DNA of 64,000 nucleotides from Saposhnikovia divaricata. Lineage: Eukaryota > Streptophyta > Magnoliopsida > Apiales > Apiaceae. Position numbers and translations under genes: made by a program. Below are positions 1-10,285 of the stretch, piece after piece (position 1 is the stretch's first letter; every line of letters begins with the position of its first letter). The stretch covers positions 11,708,001 through 11,772,000 of the forward strand of contig CM071595.1 of assembly GCA_036435485.1 (NCBI GenBank), written 5' to 3'. The notes beneath the pieces are model-generated. The model worked only from the letters and a program-made list of their open reading frames with translations. It was not told where the DNA came from and did not search any database.

Positions 1-397
1 CGTACATAGGGTGGAGTGAAAAGTTTTCCAACTTACAAAATCACTATTCATCCACCAAATTACTATGCACGTATAGGAAACACTATGCACGTACGGGAAA
101 TACTATGCACGTATGGGAAACACTATGCACGTACTCATTTCCCTTCAAGGGTCCATTAGCTCCTTCCTGGATGGTAGATTATTCTTATCTAGGTCCTCAA
201 CCATCGAATTACTCTATTCTGACAATATACCAATGCATCAGGATCATTGTCCAAAGCAATATCCATTCATTACAATCATTGTTCTTTGAAACCACCATTC
301 ATTAGAGCTGGTGACCTTGTTGTCGGAATCATTGTTCCTCATTTTATCATTACTTAATAAAAAGTTTTAATTATATCCAAAATTTGGGGTTCTTACA
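1..397 (-). mobile_element. Probable LTR end of a retrotransposon, truncated by window edge
   Basis: Read on the minus strand, the segment would begin at 397 with TGTAAGAACCCCAAATTT, a TG start typical of an LTR. The reading frame of the Copia-B gag is open up to base 398 and lost at this point, so foreign sequence begins here. The plus-strand end is TTACA followed by cttcc, a possible target duplication whose partner is outside the window. No coding capacity is seen. A four-copy 20-bp tandem repeat lies inside. The assignment as an LTR is inference from the terminus and the broken gag frame. Confidence 0.4.
62..134. repeat. 20-bp tandem repeat, about 3.6 copies
   Basis: The core actatgcacgta starts at 62, 82, 102 and 122, each time followed by a variable tail such as taggaaac or cgggaaat. 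It lies in the probable LTR piece at the left edge. Confidence 0.85.
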
Positions 398-2743
398 CTT
401 CCTAACTTTAGGAGGACTTAAAGACTTTGTTCTTGTGTAGTGTGTGTGAACATTGTGACTGATGCAACCTTCCATGAATTGTCTTCTCAAATTAAAGCAA
501 TTAGTCATTACATTCATGTTTCATGGCATAAAATCAAATTTATCACAGAAAGGAGAGTCTCTATGTCTTAAAGGCACAGAGCAATCATAAAATGGTTTAG
601 CAACACTACCAGATGGTTTCTTGCATGCATGAGTTAAATGATTAGTGCTAAAACAATTTTGACAAACTTTCCTATGGGCATTTGGCACATAAACATAATT
701 GTTGTCCTTGTTAATCCCTAATTTGCCATTCCTGTTTTGTTTCTTTTTAGCCACTTTATTCTCAAACTCATTATTCCCAGCTGAAACAAACTTCACAAAT
801 TTCTCAAGTCTAGGTCTACCTCCTACTGGCTCCTTGGCTTTGGTTTTGACATTCTCACTCTTAGAGGATGCTTGTTGTTCATTTGATTGTGCCTTATCTT
901 CATCATCCAACATTTGCTTAATGAGTAAGGCATCCTCATCAATCTCAAGTGTTGGTGTTTTAAATATTGGGGTCTCAGCCTTTTTCAAAACCTCAGGCAC
1001 TTCCTCTTGAACAACAATGTCATCTTCAATGACTGCATAGCCTATCCCCTGTTTGAGAGTGTCATAATCAAGTCCAATAGCAGCCTTAGGTCTAGCTAGA
1101 TTTTTCTCATGGTAGGACTGCAATAGACTAGAGGAATTCTTAAATGTTTTCAATTTAAATTCATTTTCAGCTAGTTCATCCCTAATAGCTTTCTCAACTT
1201 GACTAGCACATAAAACCTTATTCTTTAGATATTCGATTTCTTGTTTAAGGTTTTCTACTTGCATAGTAGTTAGTTCTAGTTCCTCATTTCTTTTGTTCAA
1301 CAGTTCATTCTTAGTAGACAGTTTAGCAATTTCTTCATTAGCAGCAGTCATACTAGTATGAATATTAAACATCTCAACAGATAGTTGTTCAACCATATAT
1401 TTTTATTCAGAAACAGACATGTCTATAGTAGTTAGGGATGGTACCTGAGAGTCTGATTCAGATGGTTCTTCCTTGGAGTTGGCCATCAAGGCATAGTTGC
1501 AGAATTCTTGTTCTTCTCCATCACTATCAGAATCATCCCAACACTTCCCTTCAGCTATGTAGGCCTTACCTGGTGTATGCTTCTTTAGCAGAGCCTCATA
1601 CTTAGCTTCAAGCTCAAGAAACTCCTTATCCTTCTTTTTAGGCTTCTTACATTCATTGGCAAAATGCCCTAGGTCATTGCATCTATAACATCTCACAGAT
1701 GACCTATCCACATAGCTGGTTTTGAATTTGTTTTTGTTTGCTTTCACAGGTGCCTTACTCTTGTTGAATGAATGATTTTGAGATCTAGACTTGAAGGGCT
1801 GATTCCTCTTAAATCTGATGTTTGGGAATTTTCTAGCCATAAAAGCATATGAAGTGTTTTCCATGGCATCCAACTCTTCAAGAGTATTGAACTCATCTTC
1901 TTCCTTTTCATCAACAGGTTCAGTCACTTCTTCTTCAGTTTCTTCATCATCTACTATCTCTTCTATTCTCAGTTGACTTGTAGATGCTTCCAGGTCTTGA
2001 ACGGATTTGTTGACAATCAAGGCACAGGATGTGTTTATCATTCTGCCTTGGTTGGCTTGGATAGCCCTCTTCTGAAGCAACTCAAGCTCATGAGTCTTTA
2101 AAACCCCATAGAGCACATCATATGTGACTTTGTTCAAATCTCTTTCTCTTAGAGATATGACCCTTTGCTCTAGATGGTTTGGTGCAGATAGTAGAAACTT
2201 CATGTTTAATTCCTTAGTGCTGTAAACCTTCCCATTCATTTGAAGCTCAGTCACCAGCTTGTGAAATCTCTCAAACATATCAGTAATACTTTCTTTGGAC
2301 TGTGCCATGAAAGCCTCATACTGTGTGACCAGTATCTGTTTCCTATTCTCTCTTACCTCCTCTGTCCCTTCACATAACACCTCGATGTGGTTCCACATGT
2401 CCTTGGCTGATGTGCATGATGCTATGTTGGCAAATATCGACATATCCATGGAGTCTATGATCCGCAACATGAGATGACTGTCTAGGGCAACTTTTTCCTT
2501 CTCTGAGTCCGTCCATTTGGATGGCTCTTTTGCAATATATGATCTAGGAATGACTATTTTGCCCACTGTAGATTCAGCAATTTCTTGTTGTGGTACAAAT
2601 GGACCATTCTTGAGGATGTCAGGGTAGAGAGGATTGGCAGCTTTGATGAACAACAACATTTTTATTTTCCAGAGGTTGTAATTCTCTTTGTCCAACTTAG
2701 GGACCTTCACCGTACCTGTAGTCTTTGGTGTATTCGAACTCAT
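398..2743 (-). pseudogene. Copia-B gag, interrupted by two in-frame stops and truncated
   Basis: Gag packages element RNA in cytoplasmic virus-like particles. The first open stretch (1403-2743, 446 aa) starts MSSNTPK and has the UBN2-type copia gag fold (LDKENYNLWKIKM near residue 18) and a CCHC knuckle, CYRCNDLGHFANEC, near residue 355. A TAA at 1403-1405 follows, then the same frame continues from 1396 to 521 (291 aa) as a coiled coil with a second CCHC motif, CQNCFSTNHLTHAC. A TGA at 521-523 follows, and the frame stays open to 398, where it meets the left-edge LTR-like sequence. Because both stops are in frame with homologous-looking sequence on each side, I read this as one gag with two nonsense mutations rather than two genes. 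Start: the ATG lies 43 nt after the LTR. Confidence 0.8.
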
Positions 2744-2769
2744 GATCGTTTTCTGTTTAGATTAAACAG

Positions 2770-2784
2770 CCTGCTTGGATACCA
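2770..2784 (-). other. Primer binding site of Copia-B
   Basis: Two bases after the 5' LTR the minus strand reads TGGTATCCAAGCAGG. The TGGTATC start matches the tRNA-iMet type PBS usual in plant copia elements (TGGTATCAGAGC), with divergence after base 7. Confidence 0.65.
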
Positions 2785-2786
2785 CT

Positions 2787-4083
2787 TGTTGAGTATTGAA
2801 TACAGTAAAAGAATACAGGGGGGGTGAATGGATTCTTGAACTTTTCTTTGTTCTTGAATTTTTGCAACAAGATATGTGTTGAGTGTGTGAGATATGTAAG
2901 TGCAGATAACAAAGACAAACACAACACAATATCACTTTAATCTAATATTTTATTAGATAAATATTTTGCTACAATCTGTGAATACAAATGATAGTATTCT
3001 CAGCTTCGTTTTTTTTCTCAAAGAGATATTTCTTTTGTATATAAAAATCTTATCTCCAAAAACTTATCTTCTATGGAAGTGAGGCTGTATCCTTATAGAC
3101 ATGGATACACCTACTTACTACAAATAAGGTAGGTAAACAAACTACTTTCTAGTCTGTCTATCTCATTTGAGTAAGAGTCCAAACGGCTACAGATTTGACT
3201 TTGCAAAGCCTGTTCAGATCCACTTCTTTAGCTCCTTGTCCCTTTGTCTTATCTCTCCAAGCTTATTTGTAGGCTTTCCAATGTGCTTTATAGTACATAG
3301 TCAAATAAAGCGTCTTGGCGTGTTGCAGGTTTCTGACTTGTACAATTCTTCAGTATTTTGTCTCCAAGAATGTATTCGAGAAGTGGCTAAGTGATTGATT
3401 CGAGAACTCGAATTGACTTAATCGATAACTCTGAGTTCTCGAATAGTGTTATATTGACATATCAAATCACTTCTCGAATAGCTCTTTTCTCTGGGACTCC
3501 TTGAGATATCGAATAGAGCATTTTGACAAATCGAATCCCTGAGATGTCGAATAGCTTCTTTAGTCCTTGAGATATCGAATAAAACATTGACTTGTTGACT
3601 CTTAGAGAACTCGAATGATGCTTTGACTTATTGACTCCATGAGTTCACGAATAGAGTAATAGACATATCGAATCTCTGAGATATCGAATGAGATATCGAA
3701 CAGTGTATTCAGAGATATCGAATAGTGTCTTCTGAGATATTGAATCTCTGACTTCTCGAATGCTAGACTTCTCGAATAGACAAATGTACTTCTAGAATTG
3801 GTACTTAGGTAAATTCTTCATTTCTTCAAATCCCAACTGTGATTATTTGGCAGTCTTTATCTCCTTGCTTGAGGCATGAACCTTGGAACTTCTTTCAAGC
3901 ATTATTCTTTACTTTATAAGTACAATTACACAACTAGAATTTGATGCCTACTACAAGTACAGAACAAATAGAAACTCTACAACTAGAGGTTTCCTCAGTT
4001 AAGAGGTCATGTAGGTAATGCATAGCATTACACATACTTAGGCTTGTTATTAGATGTATTCAGGAATGCCTCTGTGACTAACA
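2787..4083 (-). repeat. 5' LTR of Copia-B (1297 bp)
   Basis: On the minus strand it starts TGTTAGTCACAG at 4083 and ends CAATACTCAACA at 2787, giving TGTT...AACA termini. It is bounded by a PBS on one side and by an abrupt change to Copia-C gag coding on the other. The partner LTR is outside the window, so age and TSD (candidate ttcag, 4084-4088) cannot be tested. Confidence 0.7.
3372..3785. repeat. Dense CGAATA-type motif array inside the Copia-B LTR
   Basis: More than twenty short copies of forms such as gatatcgaatag, ctcgaatag and cgaatc are spaced roughly 15-30 bp apart. Several have dyad symmetry, for example attcgagaactcgaat near 3400. The array lies wholly in the LTR. No function is known to me. 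Confidence 0.75.
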
Positions 4084-5247
4084 TTCAGCGAATTAGAAGA
4101 GTTTGAGAACCATCTTCGAAGGTATGATGAGAAAGAAGAAGTACCCAGGAAAAAGACTCTAGCTCTTAAAACTATTGCAGACTCAAGTGACGATTCAGAT
4201 GATGAGATTGATCTTCTAACAAAGAAGTTTCAAAAGTTTCTAGCCAAGAAGAAAGCTGCCAGTCGACCCACTCAAAAACCTTATGGATTCAAAAAGGAAT
4301 TCAAAAAGAACTCTAATGATGAAGTCTGTTACGAATGTGGCAAGAAAGGTCATATCAAAAAGAATTGTTTTCAACTAAAGGTGAAATTGAAAAATTCTGG
4401 ATCAAAGGATCAAGACAAGGAGAAGAAAAAGAGCAAGGCATTCCTCACCTGGAGCGACGATGAATCTGACACAGAAATTGACTTAAATGATGAAGTTGTT
4501 CAACTATGTTTTGCTGGATTTGAAGAAAACTCAAGTGAAGATGAAGAGGTATATTCTACTCCTTTAAAATCATTTATATCTGAAGATCTACTATTTTTAC
4601 AGGCTCAAAACAGAAAATTACGTGATAAAAATGCATATTTAAAGCAAGCTCTAAACGAAGTACTAAGTGAAATGGATGAATCTATGAAAGAGGAATCTAT
4701 TGATATGGAAAATAAGATACTTTCTGAAAGAATAGTCGAGCTCACTGAAGAAAATGCACATCTGAAGAATGAGATTGAGATGAAAGACTCATACTTAGTC
4801 ACACAAAGGCAGGAAGCAGCAGTTACAGAACATACATGTTCTGAGATGCAGAAAAAGATCGATTCTCTAAAGAAAGATCTGGTTAAATTTGTTCATGGTG
4901 AAGGTACATTAGACATAATATTGGCAAGTCAAAAATCCTCTTTGAGTAAAGCAGGACTTGGCTTCAATTCGGTCAAGAAGAATGTATTTCAAAAGACTAA
5001 AAAGAGGACTACTATGAAGTACAGTATGCCCTTCGAGAAATGCACAGATTGCGGCATAAGGGGAGACATCTCGGCAGAATCCATGTTTTGTGGCACTAAG
5101 GGCCAAACTTCTAAACCATATAGCTCGTATATGCATGCCTCTATTAATATTACTCAAATTTGGATTAAAAAAACAGAAAGACATTTATATAATATTATAG
5201 ACACTAACAATGCAGGAGCCAAATCAAGGTGGGTACCTAAGACATGA
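4084..5247 (+). pseudogene. Copia-C gag, C-terminal half
   Basis: The frame is open from the Copia-B junction at 4084, well upstream of the first ATG at 4381. It encodes an acidic linker (SDDSDDE), a zinc knuckle CYECGKKGHIKKNC (about 4327-4368), then a long coiled coil rich in Glu, Leu and Lys, and ends WVPKT before TGA at 5245. The same WVPK ending followed by a stop is seen in Copia-I (62103), so the two elements are related. The N-terminal gag domain is missing because of the nested insertion. RNA binding and particle assembly are the family role; this copy cannot supply a whole Gag. Confidence 0.8.
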
Positions 5248-5272
5248 ATATATATATATATATATATATATA
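5248..5272. repeat. (TA)n microsatellite
   Basis: A TA run directly follows the Copia-C gag stop codon and precedes a T-rich tract ending in gcag. Confidence 0.9.
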
Positions 5273-5293
5273 CTTTTTTTTTGCAGGTATATT

Positions 5294-5829
5294 CTTGGGT
5301 TACTCCATTTCGAGTAAGGTTTATCGTGTTTATAACCCTGATAAGATTAAAGTAAAGGAATCTATTAATATTGCTTGCAATTAGTCTAATCTTGATCTAG
5401 CCAGAGGTTGGGAAGTTTTTGCAGATGATGATTCCCAACTTCAAATGGAACAGTCTCATTTGGAAAAGAGGCAGTCTCATTCGGAAAAGGGACAGTCTCA
5501 TTTGGGAAAGGAACTGTCTCATTCTCCAACTGGACAGGAGACACATTTTGTGGATGCAGCAAACCTTGAAAGATTTTGGTATAAAATTTTCAAATATTCT
5601 AATTTACTTTGATAATACATCTGCTATTAATATTTCCAATCCTGTCATGCATTCTCGTACGGAACATATTGATGTCCATCATCATTTTATAAGAGATCAT
5701 GTTGCAAAAGGCAATATTGAGCTTATATTTATTTCCACTGAAAATCAAAAGGCTGATATTTTTACAAAACCTTTATCTGAGGACAGGTTTTGTATGCTTC
5801 GAAGGGAGCTTGGTATATGCACTATTTAA
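5294..5829 (+). pseudogene. Copia-C pol remnant: integrase end joined to RNase H end
   Basis: The first frame encodes the integrase C-terminal strand region (GYSISSKVYRVYN), a stop (5383-5385), then GWEVFADDDSQ and 7-residue repeats of the form QSHLEKR, QSHSEKG, QSHLGKE. The frame then shifts and reads the RNase H C-terminus, with WMQQTLKDFG, DNTSAINIS, RTEHIDVHHHFIRD, ADIFTKPL and the final RRELGICTI, ending at 5829. The whole RT and most of RNase H are missing between the linker and this end. The ATG at 5419 is not meaningful: it is in the RNase H frame but reads through the linker out of its own frame. Confidence 0.75.
5451..5534 (+). repeat. 21-bp minisatellite in the Copia-C integrase-RT linker
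   Basis: The motif cagtctcatt (last copy ctgtctcatt) starts at 5451, 5472, 5493 and 5514, exactly 21 bp apart, so the array is in frame and encodes QSH repeats. The same motif with the same period occurs in the LTR region at 7092. Confidence 0.85.
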
Positions 5830-6639
5830 TTCTTATGCCTTTCTGTGATTTGATTTCTATATTTAATAATAAAATGTGGGCATTCTGGATGATGACTAGT
5901 TTTGTTTTTATGTTTATGAAAGGGGGAGAAATTTGTTTAAATTAGTTTTGTTGTTGGTTTCGAATATTATGAACCTCTTGTTGATTGTGAATATTATGAA
6001 CCTGCTTTAACTGTGAAAATTGTCATATGTGTTTGTGCTTGATATTCAGAGTATATGCAATATGCTTTAATGACTATACAAGTATTTTTGACAGGGGGAG
6101 ACAAATACTAATTCAAAAGGTATTCATCATCATAAAAAAGGGGGAGATTGTTATTACATTGATTTTTAGGATGATGTTTTTGAATTATATTTGAATATTA
6201 ACATCTAGTTCCATATCAGTAAATGTGTACCTTGAATATAATATGTTGGGTGCTCCTTTCCAGTATATCAAGTCATATATATCAATTAGTCAAAAAGCTA
6301 AAGTGACACCCACTTTCTATGATTTATTCCAAAGGAATCAATGTGCTTTATGACTTATAATGATTCATGCTTTATAGTGCTTTGTGCTAAAAACAATTAC
6401 ATCCTCTTTAGTCAAAAACTAACAGTCACGCCTTGTATATCAGCCATATTCTCTGACTAATATTCTAAAAGAATCCATCTGCATCTTAGTGTCTTATGCT
6501 TTAATAGCTTTATCTCCATTAGTCAAGATCCAACAACTACATGCTCAAGAATGAACCTCAACGGCTATATCTTCAGAAGTTAAACAGCTAAGTTCTTTAA
6601 GAGTGAATTCAACCACAACGGCTATATCAACAAATTCAC

Positions 6640-6647
6640 TATATATA
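6640..6647 (+). promoter_or_regulatory. TATA box of the Copia-C LTR
   Basis: tatatata within cactatatatacg, about 490 bp into the LTR, a plausible U3/R promoter for the element. Confidence 0.45.
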
Positions 6648-7091
6648 CGATTGAGCTCCACTTGAAGAAACACAGACATACAACCGAGCTATCCATTATC
6701 TACAATACAACTTCTATACACAAGACATACAAAGTTCATATACATCTAGTTTAGAAGTTACATTCTTGTATCACTTATTCATTTTATAATTACCTGTGCC
6801 GGGTTGTGGCAATTAGCTAGGATTACAAATCATAAGCCAAGGTAGCAGGTTTGCTAGGTGATAGTAGTATCAAAGGGAAGGGTTCTTCCAGTGACTTTAA
6901 ATTTGTAATCGGAAGTACTGTAAGTTTTATATTATTGTGATAATAATATAATCTCTGTGCTAGTTGGCATAGGGACTTGGATGTAGGCCATAGACTAGGA
7001 TAGGGGCCGAACCAAGTGAAAAACTCCTGGTTTTCTCATTGTTTATTCCATTATTTAATTTCTGCAGTATATTTCTGTTACATAAAAGAAA

Positions 7092-7144
7092 CAGTCTCAT
7101 TCACAAAAGAGACACTCTCATTCACAATTGAGACAGTCTCATTT
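7092..7144 (+). repeat. 21-bp motif repeat at the Copia-C LTR end
   Basis: cagtctcatt or cactctcatt starts at 7092, 7113 and 7134, again exactly 21 bp apart. With its left flank the motif reads gagacagtctc, a dyad. It matches the linker repeat at 5451-5534. Confidence 0.85.
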
Positions 7145-7160
7145 ACTTGACAGTTCAACA

Positions 7161-7818
7161 TATTGTGCTATTTAAAATTACAGTACCCACTTTTAACTTC
7201 AATTTATTGTCATAGTTCTTCTGAAATAGATATGTAAAGCAACAATATATAAATAGATTCTTATGGCATTTTAAAATGTGATTGACTAGACCATGACATT
7301 TTATGTCATAAACTTGCTTCAACATGTTCTACACCTGCATTAACATGTTTACAGAAAGCACATGAGAATCATAATGTAATATATATTGCTAGGATGAGTT
7401 TGTGGGCTGGGTAAAGGGGGACAAACATATATACAGGTAGGTGTGTGCATTTTGTTTGAAACTTGCCGAAACATGTCAGATCTTTGTATTAAAATAAGAA
7501 CTTTTGTGCAAGATTGTGATCATATTTATCAATGTCTATTTGAATATAGATTATTGTACTGTCAAGAGTTTTCGTAGTAATTAAGTTCATCCTGAGAATT
7601 GTAACTTAGTTTTAAGCATTTCTAGAACTAGAAGAAATTGATGAGTCATGTTCCACCTTTCTTCTTTCTAGTTCCATTAACGGACAATTAAACCGACCAC
7701 CTGGACAAGTCGGTTGGTAGCTATCATTCATGCGGTCGGAAATGACCCTGTTTCTTGTGTTAGTTTCTCACTTTTCTTAATGAAGTTCTCATCTTAGTTT
7801 GTTCTAAATCTATTTCAC
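7161..7818. other. Spacer, nothing recognised
   Basis: AT-rich sequence without a supported gene. The left part may still belong to Copia-C. No TIR, LTR or RNA gene seen. Confidence 0.5.
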
Positions 7819-8000
7819 GTCCGTAAGGGTTGTCTCAGTTGGTTAAAGAGAGACCATCTCACCTCTTGGTCATAGGTTCGACTCCCATGGGAGGCGGATT
7901 TGTGATTATGTTGTGTGGTTTGCCTTGGACCACGTGGTTTGCAGGCTAATACAACTCAGTGATCAGGATATCGTGAGTAAAAGTTGAGGTTATGATTTAG
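7819..8000 (+). mobile_element. tRNA-derived SINE
   Basis: An internal RNA polymerase III promoter is visible: an A box like ctcagttggttaaag (7834-7848) and a perfect B box GGTTCGACTCC (7875-7885), at the spacing of a tRNA gene. Flanking sequence does not form a cloverleaf and no acceptor stem pairs, so this is a SINE rather than a tRNA gene. The 5' end is near 7819; the 3' end is set only by the start of a tandem repeat at 8001. Confidence 0.65.
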
Positions 8001-8063
8001 AGTAATGGTACAAATCACCGATCACAAAGCCAGTAATGACACAAATCACCGATCACAAAGCCA
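8001..8063. repeat. 31-bp tandem duplication
   Basis: Units beginning agtaatgg at 8001 and agtaatga at 8032 both contain caaatcaccgatcacaaagc. It may be the 3' tail of the SINE. Confidence 0.85.
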
Positions 8064-9733
8064 CTATACTCAAGAACCATTAATTTTGGTTTAATTTTAG
8101 ACTATACATGAAAATACCTACTCTAGCTTGTAATATTAATGTTGCATTTGTCGCACAAAATTAGAAGTATTTGTCATTCATGGGCCAAAATATAGCAGTT
8201 TCTATTGGGCCCAAGCAAGGATAATAATCCAATCAAGGCCCTCTAATTTGAAACACATAGACTAGTACTGTTTTCTGAATGGTCCTGTATTTCAAAAGTG
8301 TCTATTTTTTTTCTAGATATTTTGCTATTACAAACAAGAGAAATATCTAGCATTTTCTGACCACAGTTGTCCCTGTCTGTTATTCCAAAACTTAAATTCT
8401 CTGCCCATGTGAAGTTTTCTTCGACATGTTACTCTGTAGATGTCCCTTGTCCTCAATAATGACTCTTTCTAGCTGGATCCACCATCAGAATATACGTGAG
8501 ATATGATCAGACCTGTATATGCTGGAGATTGGAGGATATTCGGATTTGATTCGTTTAATTAGTTAAAAATGTACCATGTAACAATCAAATCTGCAAAGCG
8601 ATTTTTAGTCTTGTAGCATTGCGTAAACAAGTAGTTGAGGAAGTAGAGTACTAAACATTGCGGATTGAGTCTAACTTATTCAAGTATTTAAATATCTGTA
8701 ATTGAGCTTATCGCAAAAAGAAGTAAAATATGCAGAACAACTATCAGATGGTCATGTCTGTCCATGTCTGTCCATGTTTTGTCTTTGCATTATGTTTTGT
8801 AACAGATAACGTTCTGGGTGAAAGAGCTGGAAAGAGATATAGCGAAGGAGCTTTTGGATGGAAGCAACTCGCAATCAATTGAATGTCATTGTCTTTTAAA
8901 TTGGTCTACCATTCTATCAGGTTTCTATTTAAGATTGGATATGAATGAACGAGGCTGTCTAGGGTCCCAAACATTATCAATAAAAAGAAATTATGAAACT
9001 ATATATGGCTTCACGAAACTTTAAGAAATTATTGTATGAATAGTAAATTAGTTTTCATGATAACATCTGTCGTCGGTCATTGTACTCGGCCAGGTACGCC
9101 AGAACTGAAAACAACTGCATTAATTTGATTTCATCTGCAAGATTGTTAAAGAGTACTGATCACAGATTTATCCCATCCCCGAAGTAAAACGTTAGACGCA
9201 TGTCTTTAGTGATTGAAAATTGAATTTTCGACCTTTTGTTATTATCCGAGAGAATATTGATCAGATGAGCTAGCTAGCTGGCTAGGTCAAGTGTTCACGT
9301 GTCAACTTACATTCATGTTGCATCAGTCGTCAAATATATAAGTCTTCAATTGTTTTGGTACCTCCACGTCGTATGCGTTGTATACATGGGGAAAATCTCT
9401 TGTAAACGACGTTAGCAATATGCATTGAAGTTGGTTTACTAAATAAACTAGCATGCCATTGTTGTTTTTGACGTGAGTGAGAGAAAGAGAGATTGGCCAA
9501 ACCATTTCTCCAAGAGCCAAACCAATCTGGAGTACTCTACGTCAATATAAGAGTGAAACAAGCCTCTGTGTTTTTCTCATGTATCCGGTCCTTGACACCA
9601 CAGACCAGCACAGCAAAGCATTAGAATATCTATAGATTGAATCTTATATATGATTGAATCTGCAACTTATTCTGAGTATTGAATCTAGGCCAATTTTAGT
9701 TCATGCAGTAGCAAATGTATATATGTATATATA
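8064..9733. other. Spacer, nothing recognised
   Basis: No supported gene. A 68-codon ORF at 8818-9024 follows a T-rich ttgtaacag that looks like a splice acceptor, but the peptide is not recognised. A TA-rich run (about 9717-9733) leads into the next element. Confidence 0.5.
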
Positions 9734-10285
9734 GGCAAGTGCTCAAATACAAACCACTTTTAAAATACAAACCTACAAACCAACACTAAATTAATTATAT
9801 TTCATTTATTCTAAGGTTCCCGCCAAGGGTACCTTCACAAAAAATGCTTAAAATAATTGGCTCTATCCATAAAAAAAAAAAAAAAAAAAAAACTTGCCGT
9901 GGAAATGCGAAGCATTTAAGACAGTAAACGGATGAGTTAGGTAGTCATGAGGGCCGCAGGCCCTCGACACACCCGTCAATCGTCTATTGCCTTTACCATT
10001 GATTGCCATTCCTTACAACTTTAGAATGATAAAGGCGCGAAGCGCCGTACAAGAAGGTGCGAAGCACCGTTAACCAGTGAAATCCACTGCCACGTCATCA
10101 CGTGAACAGTGAAATTTTTTTTTATTTTTTTTATTTTTTTATTTTTTTTGTTGGATAGAGCCAATTATTTTAAGCATTTTTTGTATTGGGGTACCCCTAG
10201 TTTGGTCATTAGATTAGCTTGAAATATTAGATTATGCTTGGTTTGTAGGTTTGTATTTTAAGGAGGTTTGTATTGGAGTAGCCCC
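9734..10285. mobile_element. Long-hairpin MITE 1, flanked by TA repeats
   Basis: The left end ggcaagtgctcaaatacaaa and the right end tttgtattggagtagcccc are inverted, and further inverted blocks lie inward (9841-9872 against 10142-10180, around ggctctatcca and tggatagagcc). TA-rich DNA flanks both sides. It is the same family as the elements at 35318 and 36181: shared blocks are the cacgtcatcacgtgaacagt centre and a gtacccctagtttggtcatt block. About 190 bp of unrelated DNA with small hairpins (9893-10084) sits in the loop. Confidence 0.7.
9903..10068. repeat. Cluster of four perfect mini-hairpins, three with a GAA loop
   Basis: AAATGCGAAGCATTT (9903-9917), GAGGGCCGCAGGCCCTC (9949-9965), GGCGCGAAGCGCC (10034-10046) and GGTGCGAAGCACC (10056-10068) are perfect palindromes around a 3-base loop. 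Three contain GCGAAGC. They lie in the loop insert of MITE 1. Confidence 0.85.

Larger units (their letters stand above)
398..4083 (-). mobile_element. Copia-B: 5' part of a Ty1/copia retrotransposon (LTR, PBS, gag)
   Basis: Minus-strand element. Its 5' LTR is 2787-4083, followed by a tRNA-iMet-like primer binding site and a long gag. Protease, integrase and RT are absent because another LTR-like sequence starts at 397. On the right it ends exactly where the gag frame of Copia-C begins (4084), so Copia-B is inserted in Copia-C. The large gag with coiled coil and two zinc knuckles resembles the SIRE/Maximus type of plant copia element; that lineage call is inference. Confidence 0.75.
4084..7160 (+). 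mobile_element. Copia-C: 3' part of a deleted Ty1/copia element
   Basis: Plus-strand element interrupted on the left by Copia-B. It keeps the gag C-terminal half, a scrap of the integrase C-terminal region, an integrase-RT linker with a 21-bp repeat, the end of RNase H, a polypurine tract (about 6135-6148) and a 3' LTR. Protease, the integrase core and RT are deleted. The 5' half should lie beyond the left end of the window if Copia-B is complete there. The 3' boundary is uncertain. Confidence 0.7.
6149..7160 (+). repeat. 3' LTR of Copia-C, right boundary uncertain
   Basis: The polypurine tract aaaaaagggggagat ends at 6148 and the LTR starts TGTTATTACATTG. A TATA box (6640-6647) lies in it. 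Candidate ends are the CA at 7160 (ttcaaca) or an earlier CA near 7082; neither can be tested without the 5' LTR. The usual C-rich U5 end seen in related elements is not present, so the LTR may be truncated. Confidence 0.5.

Noticed and set aside
7826..7900. Possible functional tRNA gene
   Set aside because: A and B boxes are clear but no acceptor or anticodon stem pairs; a SINE fits better.
8818..9024. 68-codon ORF after an acceptor-like ttgtaacag
   Set aside because: The peptide matches no family I know, has no partner exon and is within chance length.
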